Shown: positions 1 through 9,642 of the stretch, piece by piece
How positions within the stretch are numbered: the first letter of the stretch is position 1
How the letters are laid out: each line of letters starts with the position of its first letter
From: Stagonosporopsis chrysanthemi
Lineage: Eukaryota; Ascomycota; Dothideomycetes; Pleosporales; Didymellaceae
Reading direction: 5' to 3'
Assembly (NCBI GenBank): GCA_022560025.1
Contig: JAFISE010000324.1
Coordinates: 1-20,912, forward strand
Length of the DNA: 20,912 bases
Program-made: the position numbers and the translations under genes
The notes under the pieces: model-generated
Told to the model about the DNA's origin: nothing
The model's database searches: none
What the model saw: only the letters and a program-made list of their open reading frames with translations

Positions 1-97
<97 letters not shown>
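1..97. repeat. 97-nt pure poly-G run at the left edge
   Basis: The window opens with 97 uninterrupted G residues and then changes abruptly to ordinary mixed sequence. No telomeric unit (TTAGGG or similar) is present. A homopolymer this long at a sequence end is more typical of an assembly or read artefact, such as no-signal poly-G calls in two-colour chemistry, than of real chromosomal DNA. Shorter G runs do occur in this genome (745-754 and 19181-19192), so a real G tract extended by polymerase slippage cannot be excluded. Confidence 0.95.
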
Positions 98-98
<1 letters not shown>

Positions 99-1669
99 CG
101 CCGTGAGGAAGGTGTGTGGATAGTAAGGGGATAGTGTGCGTGGACAGTAGGGCGGATGCGGAAGAGAAAAACGCCAAGTAGAAAAACGCAGCGGAGAGAA
201 GCCACAGAGAATCCAACCCCAACCCCAAATCAAAATCGAGGCTAAAGTCCTCACCACACCCCACACATCCCTACCTCCCTCCCTGAACGACTCCTCGCAC
301 ACCAACCCACTCCGCACTCCGCACTCCCTCCACCCAATCCATCCTCCCAGCAGCCATCAAAACACGACAAGAGCCCCCCATCACTCGCAGCCCGCCGAAC
401 AAGCCGTTGAACCCCCTTCACCTCATCTCTCACGACTCAGTATCCCAACTCCACGCACGCATATATCCACTAATCCCCGCTGAGCTTCCAACCCCCCTCT
501 ATAAGAAACAGACTTCCTTCCCCCAATGTATGTGAGACTTTTTTTTTCCGCGTCGTCGTTGTCTTGGAAGTGAAGAAGTGGATGGGAGGTATACGTTCTC
601 TCTGTGGGGGGTGTATGGGAATTTGTTACTGAGAAGGTAGGGTGTGTGGGGGGTTTTCAGATTGGGATCTGGACTCGGGACTCTGTGTGGAAGTGGCTGT
701 GGACTATGCATGCACGGAGTGGGTGATTGGTTTATCAGAAGATAGGGGGGGGGGAAGGATGAGCAATCGCTTTGCGTCTCGGCGCGTCGCTTTCTTTCTA
801 CTACTGTTTGGTTCCGGGGTAAGGTCGTGCTCTTTGGAATTGGGTTTGTAGTCAGTCAGTAGCAGTGACTATCTGCATCTCTCCACGCTTATCATAGCAT
901 TTTTTCTTCTTTTCTTTTCTGCAATCAGTGTGCTGGCCAGGATGAGTGGACTGCTTGTTCTGGGGAGGCAATCAACGGCAGCGGCTTCTGGCTGGATACA
1001 TGGTACATCTATAAGGTGTAGCTACACCAACTCGGACATCTCTATCGCACCAACATTCTGTAGCAAGTCGGACCTCTTCCTCACACTGAATGGCCGGCTT
1101 TTGTATCTGGTACCTGCATAAAGGGATTGGAATTTATCTCTCAACCACGTACATAGCTACCCAGTCATTGGCACCACGGTACATGCCCGTGGTTTTATGG
1201 CCAGGAGCGGTCTGCATGTTTTGGCAGCTGTTATAGTGCACTGTGAAATGTGTGATCGTGGCACAATAGCTTTGTATTACAAAAATCAACAGCCAGGCTG
1301 CTCTGCTGGTGCCTAAACCCTATATTTCGGCCCCGCAGAACGTTTCCTACATTGCCATCCTCTGTAGCTAGAAAGATGTAGTCAATAAGAAGCCGGTGAT
1401 ATTGATCATTCCTATGCATAAGAGGCAATGGCGCTGATCTACAAGCATTGGTATGCGTTTCAGTAGTTATCACGATATGGAGATTGATCTAGACCTGGCA
1501 GAAGGATGCATATACCAGCAGGAACTCACTCTCTATAGGACGTTACGCTAAAGTAGTATCGCGCTGGGATGCACAGCTTAAATTGTCCGATGCAGAATGC
1601 TACGGTTTGTCATAGAATGTACCACCAACGCCAACGCTATATGTGAATAATCCACCGTAAGATCAACGA
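98..1669. other. Gene-poor stretch, no convincing coding sequence
   Basis: Only short open frames of at most 80 codons are present, with low-complexity or unremarkable translations. Base composition is strand-skewed: about 180-500 is C/pyrimidine-rich and about 590-850 is G-rich, with a G10 run at 745-754. A TATA-like element (TATAAG, 500-505) follows the C-rich tract and an ATG lies at 526, but the frame from it closes after 15 codons. The skew and TATA-like motif could mark a promoter of a gene I cannot see. The part next to 1669 will include the 3' UTR of the minus-strand gene ending at 1670. Confidence 0.5.
745..754. repeat. G10 homopolymer
   Basis: Ten consecutive G residues sit inside a G-rich tract. 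It is a short mononucleotide repeat with no evident function. Confidence 0.9.
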
Positions 1670-2814
1670 CTAGAATGAAACAGATATCTCATCATCGTTA
1701 TCATCGTCATCCTCTTCATCTTCAAGTTCTTGTAACAACCTCTTATACTTTTCGTATTGCTCCCAGTCCGTCTCTTTCTTATTGTCGACATACGGCGCAT
1801 CATCAACCACAAAGTCATCCTCATCGTCCTCGTTGTCAGCCACAGCACACCCAGCACCATTCACCGTGACGACACGTGCAATGAGTCCGGGCACCGCCCC
1901 GTCGCGTCGCTCTCCCATCTCGCGAATGCCCTTCGACTCCAGATCCGGCACATCCTCGAGCTGAAACCTCGCAATGGTCTTGGGCAGTAGAACCGCGTCT
2001 TTTTTGGCCGACAGCTCGGGGTCCTCATCCGGCCCGAACACAATCGTCACGGGCATGAACTGCGCAGCCCAGATGCGCTCGTCCTCGTGTCCAAAGTCCG
2101 CCGCCGCTGCGGTCGCGTTCGCAAAGCTGCCTTCGGCTTTGACTTTCAGGGGGGAGGGGCCGGGCGGTGCGTGGGCAGCGAGGCTAGGGTCGACTCCCGC
2201 GGCGCCGCTGAGCTTCGTCGAAGCACTGCCTGAGGCGTGGATGTCGCCGCCTGTGACGTGTTGGACGGCCGTCACCATCCAGATCTTGGGCGCTTTCCAT
2301 TGGTGACAGCCGTATTTGCTCTTGCGTTCTATCGAGGCGTGCTCACGTATCCACTCCTGCACGCCGGGTTGTTTCATTACCTCTTCTAGAAAGGCTTCTG
2401 GGCTATGTGGTTGTCAGTGACCAGTGCTTCGCCATTGGTAGTGGTGAGCGCGTACGTTTTGATCTTGACGCGGCGCCCTGACTGGCCGTGGATTTTCACC
2501 ATGCTCTCTTTGCTCTTTGTAGCGTTGAAGCCAAGAAATTCAGTGAAGTTGAAGCCTAGCGATCTTGCCTTTGAAGCTTCAAACTCGATTGCGAATGGAC
2601 GGTCGATTTCAGGCCGTTTTCGCGTCCATTTGCTCACTACCTGTTCGTAAACTGCTTGGTCGTCCTCGTTCCCCATGAACTCCCATCGGAGGGAGGCAAG
2701 ACCATCAGTTGGTTCTAGGGGATTGATATAAAGGCTGCCGAGTCGGAGGTCCTCTGGGTAAACACCGCGAAGGTAGGGTAAGAATGTGCGTTTCTGTAGA
2801 CCTTCGATTGCCAT
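1670..2814 (-). CDS. Candidate gasdermin-like pore-forming protein with acidic C-terminal tail
   Basis: I predict two exons: 2814-2456 and 2402-1670. The 53-nt intron (2455-2403) starts GTACGC, has branch site CACTGAC and ends ATAG; splicing keeps frame and gives 363 aa. The start is the ATG at 2814 (A at -3, G at +4); the longer open frame begins at GTG. The protein has no signal peptide or classical membrane helix. Residues about 1-245 look beta-rich. A strand with the core IWMVTAVQHVTGG (about 160-172), a Gly/Ala/Ser-rich loop, and a second strand RIWAAQFMPVTIVF (about 229-242) resemble the strand-loop-strand pattern of gasdermin N domains. The end is strongly acidic (about 309-318 and 347-358). 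Fungal gasdermins (RCD-1, HET-Q1) are somewhat shorter; HET-Q1 is activated by loss of a C-terminal piece of about 5 kDa. The divergent CHAT protease gene supports the reading. The gene model is firm, the family call tentative; it could be an unrelated conserved fungal protein. Confidence 0.55.
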
Positions 2815-3749
2815 AGTTGCAGGATACACTACTACGTTCACGGCTGATGTTGATGGTTGGAGATCTCATCATAACTCAGTATGATGCGTGGCATATATGT
2901 CAAGTGAGATAGATGCATCAGGTTCATCACTTGGTGTGTAAGGCTTGAGGCGCAAGGTCAGCCCCCAGTGGCTGTGCATCCTTGTGGTACCGTATCGCCA
3001 CAAGAATACAGGCACCCGTCGGAAGTCCTTCGTTCTCAGCTCTGCTGCGGCTGACGAGTGTGCCCCGTGATCCTGCTACTACTGGAGGGACCTCTATTGT
3101 GTCATGGTCAGCACCTGCAACAGAGGGCGAAATGGGCAGCTGCGCGGCCCCTCGGCGGCTGGGTCAAGCGAGTGGCGCCTCACAAGAACACTACGAGACA
3201 CAACGGTACACCCATAACGCACATCAGCGAAAGCACCCACCTCAAATACTATCGTTGTACACCTACTATTACCCAACCGTGGCGCAGACACCGGCGGTAT
3301 TCGGCACTAAGGAGGCGTCAGGACCTGAAGCGAGATGCAGCCTCCCACACCCGGAGCTTCTCACGGCCACAGCCGCCCTCCTGAGCGCCTCCTCCAGCGT
3401 CCGAAGGTTTGATTGGTAGCGAAATGCCAGGTTTGTTGAGTGTATGTGGTCCCTCGCCGGAGCCTCATGTGGAAGCCATAAGGCATTCATAAGGCACGCC
3501 CTATCCCCTGTATATACTGCCTCACACCGGAGTCCGCAAGTGCGCAGTATACTCATTACGATTAGAATATCCTTCGCAGGGGCAAACTTACGCGACATCT
3601 TTCGCTTCACCTAAACGGACAGCTGCACTTGGCCTTGTACCACACTCAGCCTTGTCAGGTCGGCCACCCGTTGAAAGCATTCATCAGCCTTAGACTTGTC
3701 TGATCTCACTCACGGTCCTTGTAAAAGCATCAAGTTATGCGTCGTGGAG
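2815..3749. promoter_or_regulatory. Shared divergent intergenic region between the gasdermin-like and CHAT genes
   Basis: About 935 nt separate the two ATGs (2814 on minus, 3750 on plus), so the region must hold both promoters. No in-frame ATG-started gene with recognisable content is present. The longest ATG-started frame is a 109-codon minus frame (3598-3269) with no features I recognise. The plus frame of the CHAT gene is open back to 3675, just after a TGA at 3672-3674, but contains no earlier ATG. An upstream exon joined at the AG near 3692-3693 cannot be excluded. I see no certain transcription-factor sites. Confidence 0.5.
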
Positions 3750-6683
3750 ATGTCACAAGGCTGTCATGTCAACGCGCCGGCAGCTGTGAGTGACTCACAA
3801 GGCAGCCACAGCATTCGAATCCTGGTCGAGAATGTGAAGTCAACCATCCAGGAGGCTAGTCCAGCGAGCCCGCCCTTGAGCCCCCATGAATTCAACGAAC
3901 TATGGGCGGATGTAAGGAGCAAGACAGAAAATACTCAGGAGGCAGCCGAAGAAACAACCCAGAGAACTAGCAATGCTGAGGATGACCATGGAGCCTGTCA
4001 ACGAAGAGTGCGAACACACGAGCAAGATTCTGAGTTTGCAGCTACCAATCTGAGAGACATCTATGCTATTGTTAAAGACGATGCGCAATTCACAGAAGGA
4101 GACCTCGAAGGCCTAGATCGGTATCTACCCAGGAAAATCGTCGACACCACTCGGGACCAGGCGCTAGAATGCATCAGACATGGCGACACCGAAGGCACTT
4201 GCAAAGTGCTTGAAAGAGCTCTTGTTGAACTGAAGTCTAAGTTGAAGGACCAGAAGCACATCAACCCCACACCATGGAAGGTATCCATGGCCGAAATTCT
4301 GATCGATCAAGGTCGAAGGCAGGAAGCAAGAGCTGTTCTGTCTAAGATCCCGAGCCCCACTCGCAAAGGAAGCTTCGTCTACAAGCAACTTGACCAACAA
4401 TGCGTAGATGCAGACGTTGAGTACGCAAAGATGCTGGACATGGTCCAAGTAGAAGAAGTGCTCGACCTTTGTCGTCGAGCAGAAGACTGGGACAAGGTGA
4501 GAGTTGTAGCGCAAGAATTGCACGGCATCGATCCCAGCTATTTCGACTTGGACAAGCCAATGGATCGCTTCAGCCAGATTCGTCGCATCTTAAATGCCGG
4601 TATGCTCCACGAAGCTGAGTATAAAAAGACAGCCGATTGCGACGCCGGCATTCTTCAACTTACACAAGCTTTGGAAATCTACAATCATGGCTGCTACGCT
4701 TCCGAGGTATACAATGAGTTTTTTGATGCAACTGAAGCTACCGTGTCTGGTTTCGATCACTCAGATTGCGCAAACATTTTCTTCTCGGCTGCAAGAATCT
4801 GCCACCAATTCGATTCCCTGGACTGTCGCATCCTTCCGCGCTCATTCATGTGCAAGGGCCCGAAGCTTACCTGCCCCGACTGGAAGCACCAAGCTCTCCA
4901 CTTCATTGAGAAGGGTAGAGCCAGAGCTTTGCTTGACTCCATCATTCGAGGTCGTGTGGTCGATGACGTTCGTCAAAGACTTATCAAGAACAACATCATC
5001 TTGATAACTGAAGCTGCCCGTAAAGTTATCCGAAAGCGTGGCTCTGCTATGCCGTCACTTCAAAGTTCCGGAGCTCCTTCAGTCTCTGAGAGTGCACCAG
5101 TCTTGCAAGCTCCCCTACCCATGAAGATGGATCTTGCTCGAAAAAGCCATGGCAATCTTCGTTCAGGCTCCTTCATTCAGCAAAGTTCATCTGCTCCCCG
5201 ACACGCTACCAGTCAACCCCCGAAATTGATGACTTCCAACCTCTCTGACTCAACATCAATTTTACCGTCTTCTTCGCCAGCTGCGCTGACACCAACATTG
5301 ACTAAAAAAGAGCTCTCTTACCTGAGAGCGCAGATAAATTGGCGCAGGTGTCTACTGGGCGTGCTCATCCAAGGACAAATTGGACCGGCTAAAAGCATAG
5401 AAGATATGCGGGCCTGCATTCCAGCGAACACCCTGATAGTAGAGTATGCTCTTGCATCTCGCGCACCCTGTGGTGTGATGGTCATAGTTGCCGCAAGGGA
5501 TGCCGTCAAGTCAGTTCAGTGGACAGAGACAAATACCGAGGAGATTCAAAGATGTATTGGTGCTCTGAGAACATCGATGGAGACTTCTGATGATTATGTG
5601 AACCCAACTCGCTCATCTTTGTCTCCACGTAGACCGAGTGCCATAGATCGGAGAGACTCAGCCGTCTATCAAAAGCAACTGCACGGGCTTCTACAAGAGA
5701 TCCTGGTAACCCCGGTCGAATGTCACCTAGAAGGAAAGACTAACCTCATCATAATTCCCTCTGGCGATCTTGCCCACGTCCCTTGGCGCATCTTCTTCGA
5801 CCTACCAATAAGTGTCGTTCCGAGCCTACAGATTTGGACCTGTCTTCAAGCTCAACCACGCAACGCGCCCACATCTCAGCCTAAAATAACTGTTGTCAGC
5901 ACAGCACCTGAAGATGCAACGAAAAAACTCAACAACGAACCCGGCTGGCGGCGCAATATCCCCTACTCCCGCATCGAAGCCCTCCACATCGCACGGTTGC
6001 ACTCTTCATCCCCTTTTCTTGCAGACAACAAACCTCACGCCGCCCTCGCCACCTGCGCAAAAGACTCGCAGATCCTCCACTTCAGCGCGCACTGCGACTT
6101 CAACCCCACCACGCCTCTCGCCTCCGCACTCGATCTATTCATCCATCCCCTCACCATCCGCCACTGGCCCGCCCTGAACCTCTCCCCTGCGCTGGTGGTG
6201 TTCAGCTCCTGCCTCTCGGCCGTATCACGCGCCTACGACTCCGGCTCTACGATCGGCTTCGCGCACACACTGCTCGGCACGGGGACCGGTGCGTTCATCG
6301 GCTCCTTGTGGCGCGTCAACGACCGTGCAACGCTGCTGCTCATGGCGTTATTCTACGAGGAGTTGGCGCGTCCGAAGACACCCACGGAGGCGCTATTTGA
6401 GGCGCAGAGACGCATGCGGACTCTCACTACTGCAGACTTGAACGACGTCGTGGATAGGCTGGAGATGGGGCTTCGTGGCAAGGGAACAAGGACGTATGTT
6501 GTAGGCAAAGCATTCTTCTTGGGTGAGTTGAGGAAGACAAGCGCGCTGTTGTGGAGGGAGGAGAGGTACTGGGCGGGGTTTGTGCTGATGGGATTTGGGG
6601 GGAGATGTGTCTATCCTTGGAGTGGGAATAGAAAGGTGTCACAGTCCACAGAGGAGAATTTGGTCCTCCAACAGGAGCGATAG
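3750..6683 (+). CDS. Helical-repeat protein with C-terminal CHAT (caspase-like) protease domain
   Basis: This is a single-exon model of 977 aa. The ATG at 3750 is the first in frame; the open frame itself begins at a TTG. The N-terminal part (about 1-420) is helix-rich with TPR-like units, for example around 138-165 and the segment MAEILIDQGRRQEARAVL. The motif FIEKGRARALLDS is typical of the region before a CHAT domain. A Ser/Pro-rich linker spans about 430-515. The CHAT domain covers about 555-970, with the catalytic dyad in ILHFSAHCDF (His781) and VVFSSCLSA (Cys821). Typical following elements are GTGTGAFIGSLWRVND and a C-terminal YWAGFVLMGFGG. CHAT enzymes are clan CD cysteine proteases related to caspases and separase. 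The head-to-head gasdermin-like gene suggests this protease activates it, with the helical repeats as the sensing part (inferred). Codon use turns markedly more C-ending from about 5940. Domain call secure; substrate unproven. Confidence 0.88.
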   Translation: MSQGCHVNAPAAVSDSQGSHSIRILVENVKSTIQEASPASPPLSPHEFNELWADVRSKTENTQEAAEETTQRTSNAEDDHGACQRRVRTHEQDSEFAATNLRDIYAIVKDDAQFTEGDLEGLDRYLPRKIVDTTRDQALECIRHGDTEGTCKVLERALVELKSKLKDQKHINPTPWKVSMAEILIDQGRRQEARAVLSKIPSPTRKGSFVYKQLDQQCVDADVEYAKMLDMVQVEEVLDLCRRAEDWDKVRVVAQELHGIDPSYFDLDKPMDRFSQIRRILNAGMLHEAEYKKTADCDAGILQLTQALEIYNHGCYASEVYNEFFDATEATVSGFDHSDCANIFFSAARICHQFDSLDCRILPRSFMCKGPKLTCPDWKHQALHFIEKGRARALLDSIIRGRVVDDVRQRLIKNNIILITEAARKVIRKRGSAMPSLQSSGAPSVSESAPVLQAPLPMKMDLARKSHGNLRSGSFIQQSSSAPRHATSQPPKLMTSNLSDSTSILPSSSPAALTPTLTKKELSYLRAQINWRRCLLGVLIQGQIGPAKSIEDMRACIPANTLIVEYALASRAPCGVMVIVAARDAVKSVQWTETNTEEIQRCIGALRTSMETSDDYVNPTRSSLSPRRPSAIDRRDSAVYQKQLHGLLQEILVTPVECHLEGKTNLIIIPSGDLAHVPWRIFFDLPISVVPSLQIWTCLQAQPRNAPTSQPKITVVSTAPEDATKKLNNEPGWRRNIPYSRIEALHIARLHSSSPFLADNKPHAALATCAKDSQILHFSAHCDFNPTTPLASALDLFIHPLTIRHWPALNLSPALVVFSSCLSAVSRAYDSGSTIGFAHTLLGTGTGAFIGSLWRVNDRATLLLMALFYEELARPKTPTEALFEAQRRMRTLTTADLNDVVDRLEMGLRGKGTRTYVVGKAFFLGELRKTSALLWREERYWAGFVLMGFGGRCVYPWSGNRKVSQSTEENLVLQQER

Positions 6684-7114
6684 TGACAAAAGCTTAGCAT
6701 CAGCTGCGAGATTTGCTGATGTATCTCCACTCGACTCTTTGCCTGATTATGACTCTCAGAGTATCCGTAGACGCTAGGCGGGTTGGGGTCTGTGTCACTG
6801 TTTCTCTTTCGCACTAGACTTGTCCTTGTCAAGGTATGGGTCTGTGTTCAAAACTGGAACGGAATACGCGCCTTAAGGCTTTTACATGTTAGAACAGGTA
6901 ACCTGATCGTAGCACTGCAACACATCTTGATTCAGAGAGCCTGAGAAGCCTATGGTTCTAGTGTACTACGTCAAAGTACATCACCTTGTGAAAGCTGAAA
7001 TCCAAACATGGGAGAAGCCCCGTGATGCTAGTGTTGCCATCAATTGCGAGAACGATAAACCCTCGCTATCAGCAAGGCCCCCTTCAAATCATGACCATCA
7101 GCCTCGGAGTCATT
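6684..7114. other. Convergent intergenic region, no gene seen
   Basis: This 431-nt gap separates the 3' ends of the CHAT gene (+) and the DUF3176 gene (-), so it should hold both 3' UTRs and polyadenylation sites. Open frames are short (73 codons or fewer) and show no recognisable content. Confidence 0.6.
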
Positions 7115-9309
7115 TCACAGTTGAGCTCGCGTCTCCTTGACCGCTTTGTAAATGTCTGTTTGGTTCCTTGCGCCTGTTACGACTTGTTTTCCCTCATTGT
7201 TCCAATGGCTGAATAATAGCAGGGAAAGCGGGTTGTCCTTCCAAACCCCCACTTTCTCAACGCTCGACAGCCATACGGTAGCTATCAGAAGAACAAACGC
7301 AAGGACCAGGAGGACAGCAGGGAGGACAAGCCAAGCCCATCGAATCGAGACGTGGATTTGATCACGCCAGACAAAACCTGCGACTCGCTGCTTTTCCGAG
7401 ATGAAACCTGGTGGTAATATCGGATTGAGTTCCCGCGCCTGTGAGGTGTGGAATGACCAAAGCGCAATATTGACGTGCCGTGCAACAGTCATGACAAGAT
7501 CTGTGAGGCTCGAGGCCAGATATACCACTTTGAGTATCTCAGGTCCTTGGAGGACATCTGTATTCATTCCCATTGCAACGGTTCCTCTTTTGATTTCATC
7601 GTCGTCGGTGTCCATGTTGCCCGTGAAAGGAGCGAGGATTTCGTCGAGAATGACTCTCTGTTCTGTGCCAGTCAACGACAGGTTGGCACCAGGGTTATTG
7701 CCGGGACAATAAGGCCAAGTCATGTTATGGTATTTCACACCACGAAAGTCGTACGAGATAGATGGGGTGGCAAATTCCTGCAGGATGGTCTCGGTGTAAA
7801 TGCCATCCTTGATCTCTGGCTGGATAACGTGCAGACAATTGTAGAGTCTTCACTGTTTGGAATCAAAAGTGCTGTTGAGTTTGATGTAGTCGAAGTAGAC
7901 ATCATCCTGAGTATAGAGCAAATCTTTCGATTTTTCGAACCGAACCCATTCGATGTCTGCGTGTTGTCGAACGTTCTGGGTTTCGAGCCAGCTAGGGAAG
8001 CTTTGGCCGTCACCGCTATCAGAAGCCACGGCAAAATGGAAGACTTATCTGAAATATGGATTGTCGGTTTTGCCCGTGTGTTCCCATTCCAAGCTCGACC
8101 CAACGGGGAGAGCAAGGCGAGAGAAGTCCTTCAGCTGTCCGTTGCCGATGATTCTGCATCCCAATTGAAGAGGTTTCGAATCGTCCAAGTAAACAATGAG
8201 TTGTGTTTCTGTGCAGTTCAAGTGGTACTGGTCTGGAGCCTCTCGGCACTGTACCCCGATTGCTAATGTTGGGAAAGCTTCCCACGTACAATTACCAGAT
8301 GGGCAGGAGAAGATCGGATCTGGGGCTGCCTGAGTTCCGAACGATACGAATCCATTGTACAACGCCGATTTCACGTTGGAAGGAATACGTCTCGCTGGAT
8401 AACATGATCAGTAGATTGTGCTGGACCTTGACCCACACTGTAATCAACTCACGGTTGTGGAACGTGTCCGTCGAGTCAGACTCTTGCAAGATTCCTGAGG
8501 TGGTTTCAAAGTCAAAGGCTGATGATGCATACGATATGGAGTCTGTGTCAAGTACAGATTCAGTGTAGAACACTAAGGTTTGTTGGTAAAATGGCGATAT
8601 GCCGATGCTTGCCACAGTTATAACAGCGCCAAGGAATGCAATAGTCCTGACAAGCATTAGCTTTGCCTAAGCTTTACTTGATCTCTTACAGGCAAAATTA
8701 CCTGAAATGGTGAGTGTATATCAATTCCAAGCTGCCCAACAGACTTTGGCTGGCTTGATCGAATCGAACCCCCGTCATATAGTGGTCGCCGACCTTGCGC
8801 AAACCATATCCAAGTCAATTGGCTGATACATCTGGCAACCGGAACCATCAAGCTGATACGAAAGAGCATGGAGCCAAAGGATACGACCGTGTTGAGCGTG
8901 ATACCACCGCTCCACACCGGGTTCGGGCGACCATCGTGGATCCGGCTACAGCCGCAAGGACCGCAAATGAGGTGCAGATACAAATTATCTCGAAAATCCA
9001 AGCAGAAAATATCAGTCTCTTCGTAGATTGTGGAGTGACAGACTTAGTAGGAACCGCTCCTTGAAGTATGGGGATATGTTCCGAGGGCAGAGCCGGAGTC
9101 AGCCTCCTAGTATTGCTAGCACGCTGGGTGGTTCTGTCAACACTGTCCGATATCCCTCCCTCAGAAGTCTGCGAAGGCGGAAACCGTTCCAGAGAAGAAT
9201 GTGGGGTCCTCGGCGGAGAGTCAGCCTTGTCGGCACGCTCAGAGCTGCTGTCGCTGAGACGGAGCAAAGGCTGCGCAGCCGTTACTGAGGTGATCTGAGG
9301 GTCGCCCAT
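7115..9309 (-). pseudogene. DUF3176 family multi-pass membrane protein, apparently disabled
   Basis: The family is recognisable from TITLNTVVSF- and QLTWIWFAQGRRPLYD-type motifs (8930-8770), TIAFLGAVITVASIGISPF, a CPSGNCTW motif in the ectodomain, and a C-terminal helix WAWLVLPAVLLVLAFVLLIA followed by VWKDNPLSLLLF. About four membrane segments are predicted; the function of the family is unknown. Exons: 9309-8702, 8646-8453 and 8394-7115. Introns 8701-8647 (GTAATT, GCTAAT, CAG) and 8452-8395 (GTGAGT, ACTGAT, CAG) look intact and the exons are phase-compatible, giving about 693 codons. Within that frame are a one-base loss near 8935-8950, a one-base gain at the C5 run 8769-8773 that restores frame, a TAA at 8045-8047 and a TGA at 7850-7852. 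This suggests a recent pseudogene, or sequence errors in part. The TAA may instead lie in an intron with an altered donor. Confidence 0.7.
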
Positions 9310-9642
9310 GTTGCATCAACAAGTCATCGGACATTTGTAGAGTAGAAGCCCAGGAGACAATTTGCTTGCGATAGCTGTAGTTCAGTGCGTGGATTCAACA
9401 AAAAGGAAGAGCAAGGCTGTCGAGATCCTTGGCCCTTACTGTGGCACTGCAGACTAAACGCGTGGCGCAAACCTTACATACCTCCTTATACGATACACTA
9501 CGTCCAGCAACACCAGTTGGACTTATCGCAAAGCAAGTAAAATTAGCTTCAAACCTGCCCCAGGTCTCTACTTGTGTGAAATGCCGTGCTTGATTTGATA
9601 TTCAACACAACAGTCGAGAAGGACGCTTTCGATGTTAATGAA
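9310..9642. promoter_or_regulatory. Region upstream of the DUF3176 gene and downstream of the HIT gene
   Basis: This 333-nt stretch carries the promoter and 5' UTR of the minus-strand DUF3176 gene and the 3' UTR of the minus-strand HIT gene. An ACGCGT hexamer is at 9458-9463. No coding frame is supported. Confidence 0.5.

Noticed and set aside
1..97. Telomere at the left edge
   Set aside because: The run is pure G with no TTAGGG-like unit.
3269..3598. ATG-started 109-codon minus frame between the gasdermin-like and CHAT genes
   Set aside because: There is no recognisable domain or supporting splice structure, and it sits in the shared promoter; conservation data would be needed to call it.
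7475..8266. 263-codon open frame on plus, antisense to the DUF3176 gene
   Set aside because: The minus strand carries recognisable family motifs and proper splice sites; the plus frame starts in the middle of them and has no recognisable content.
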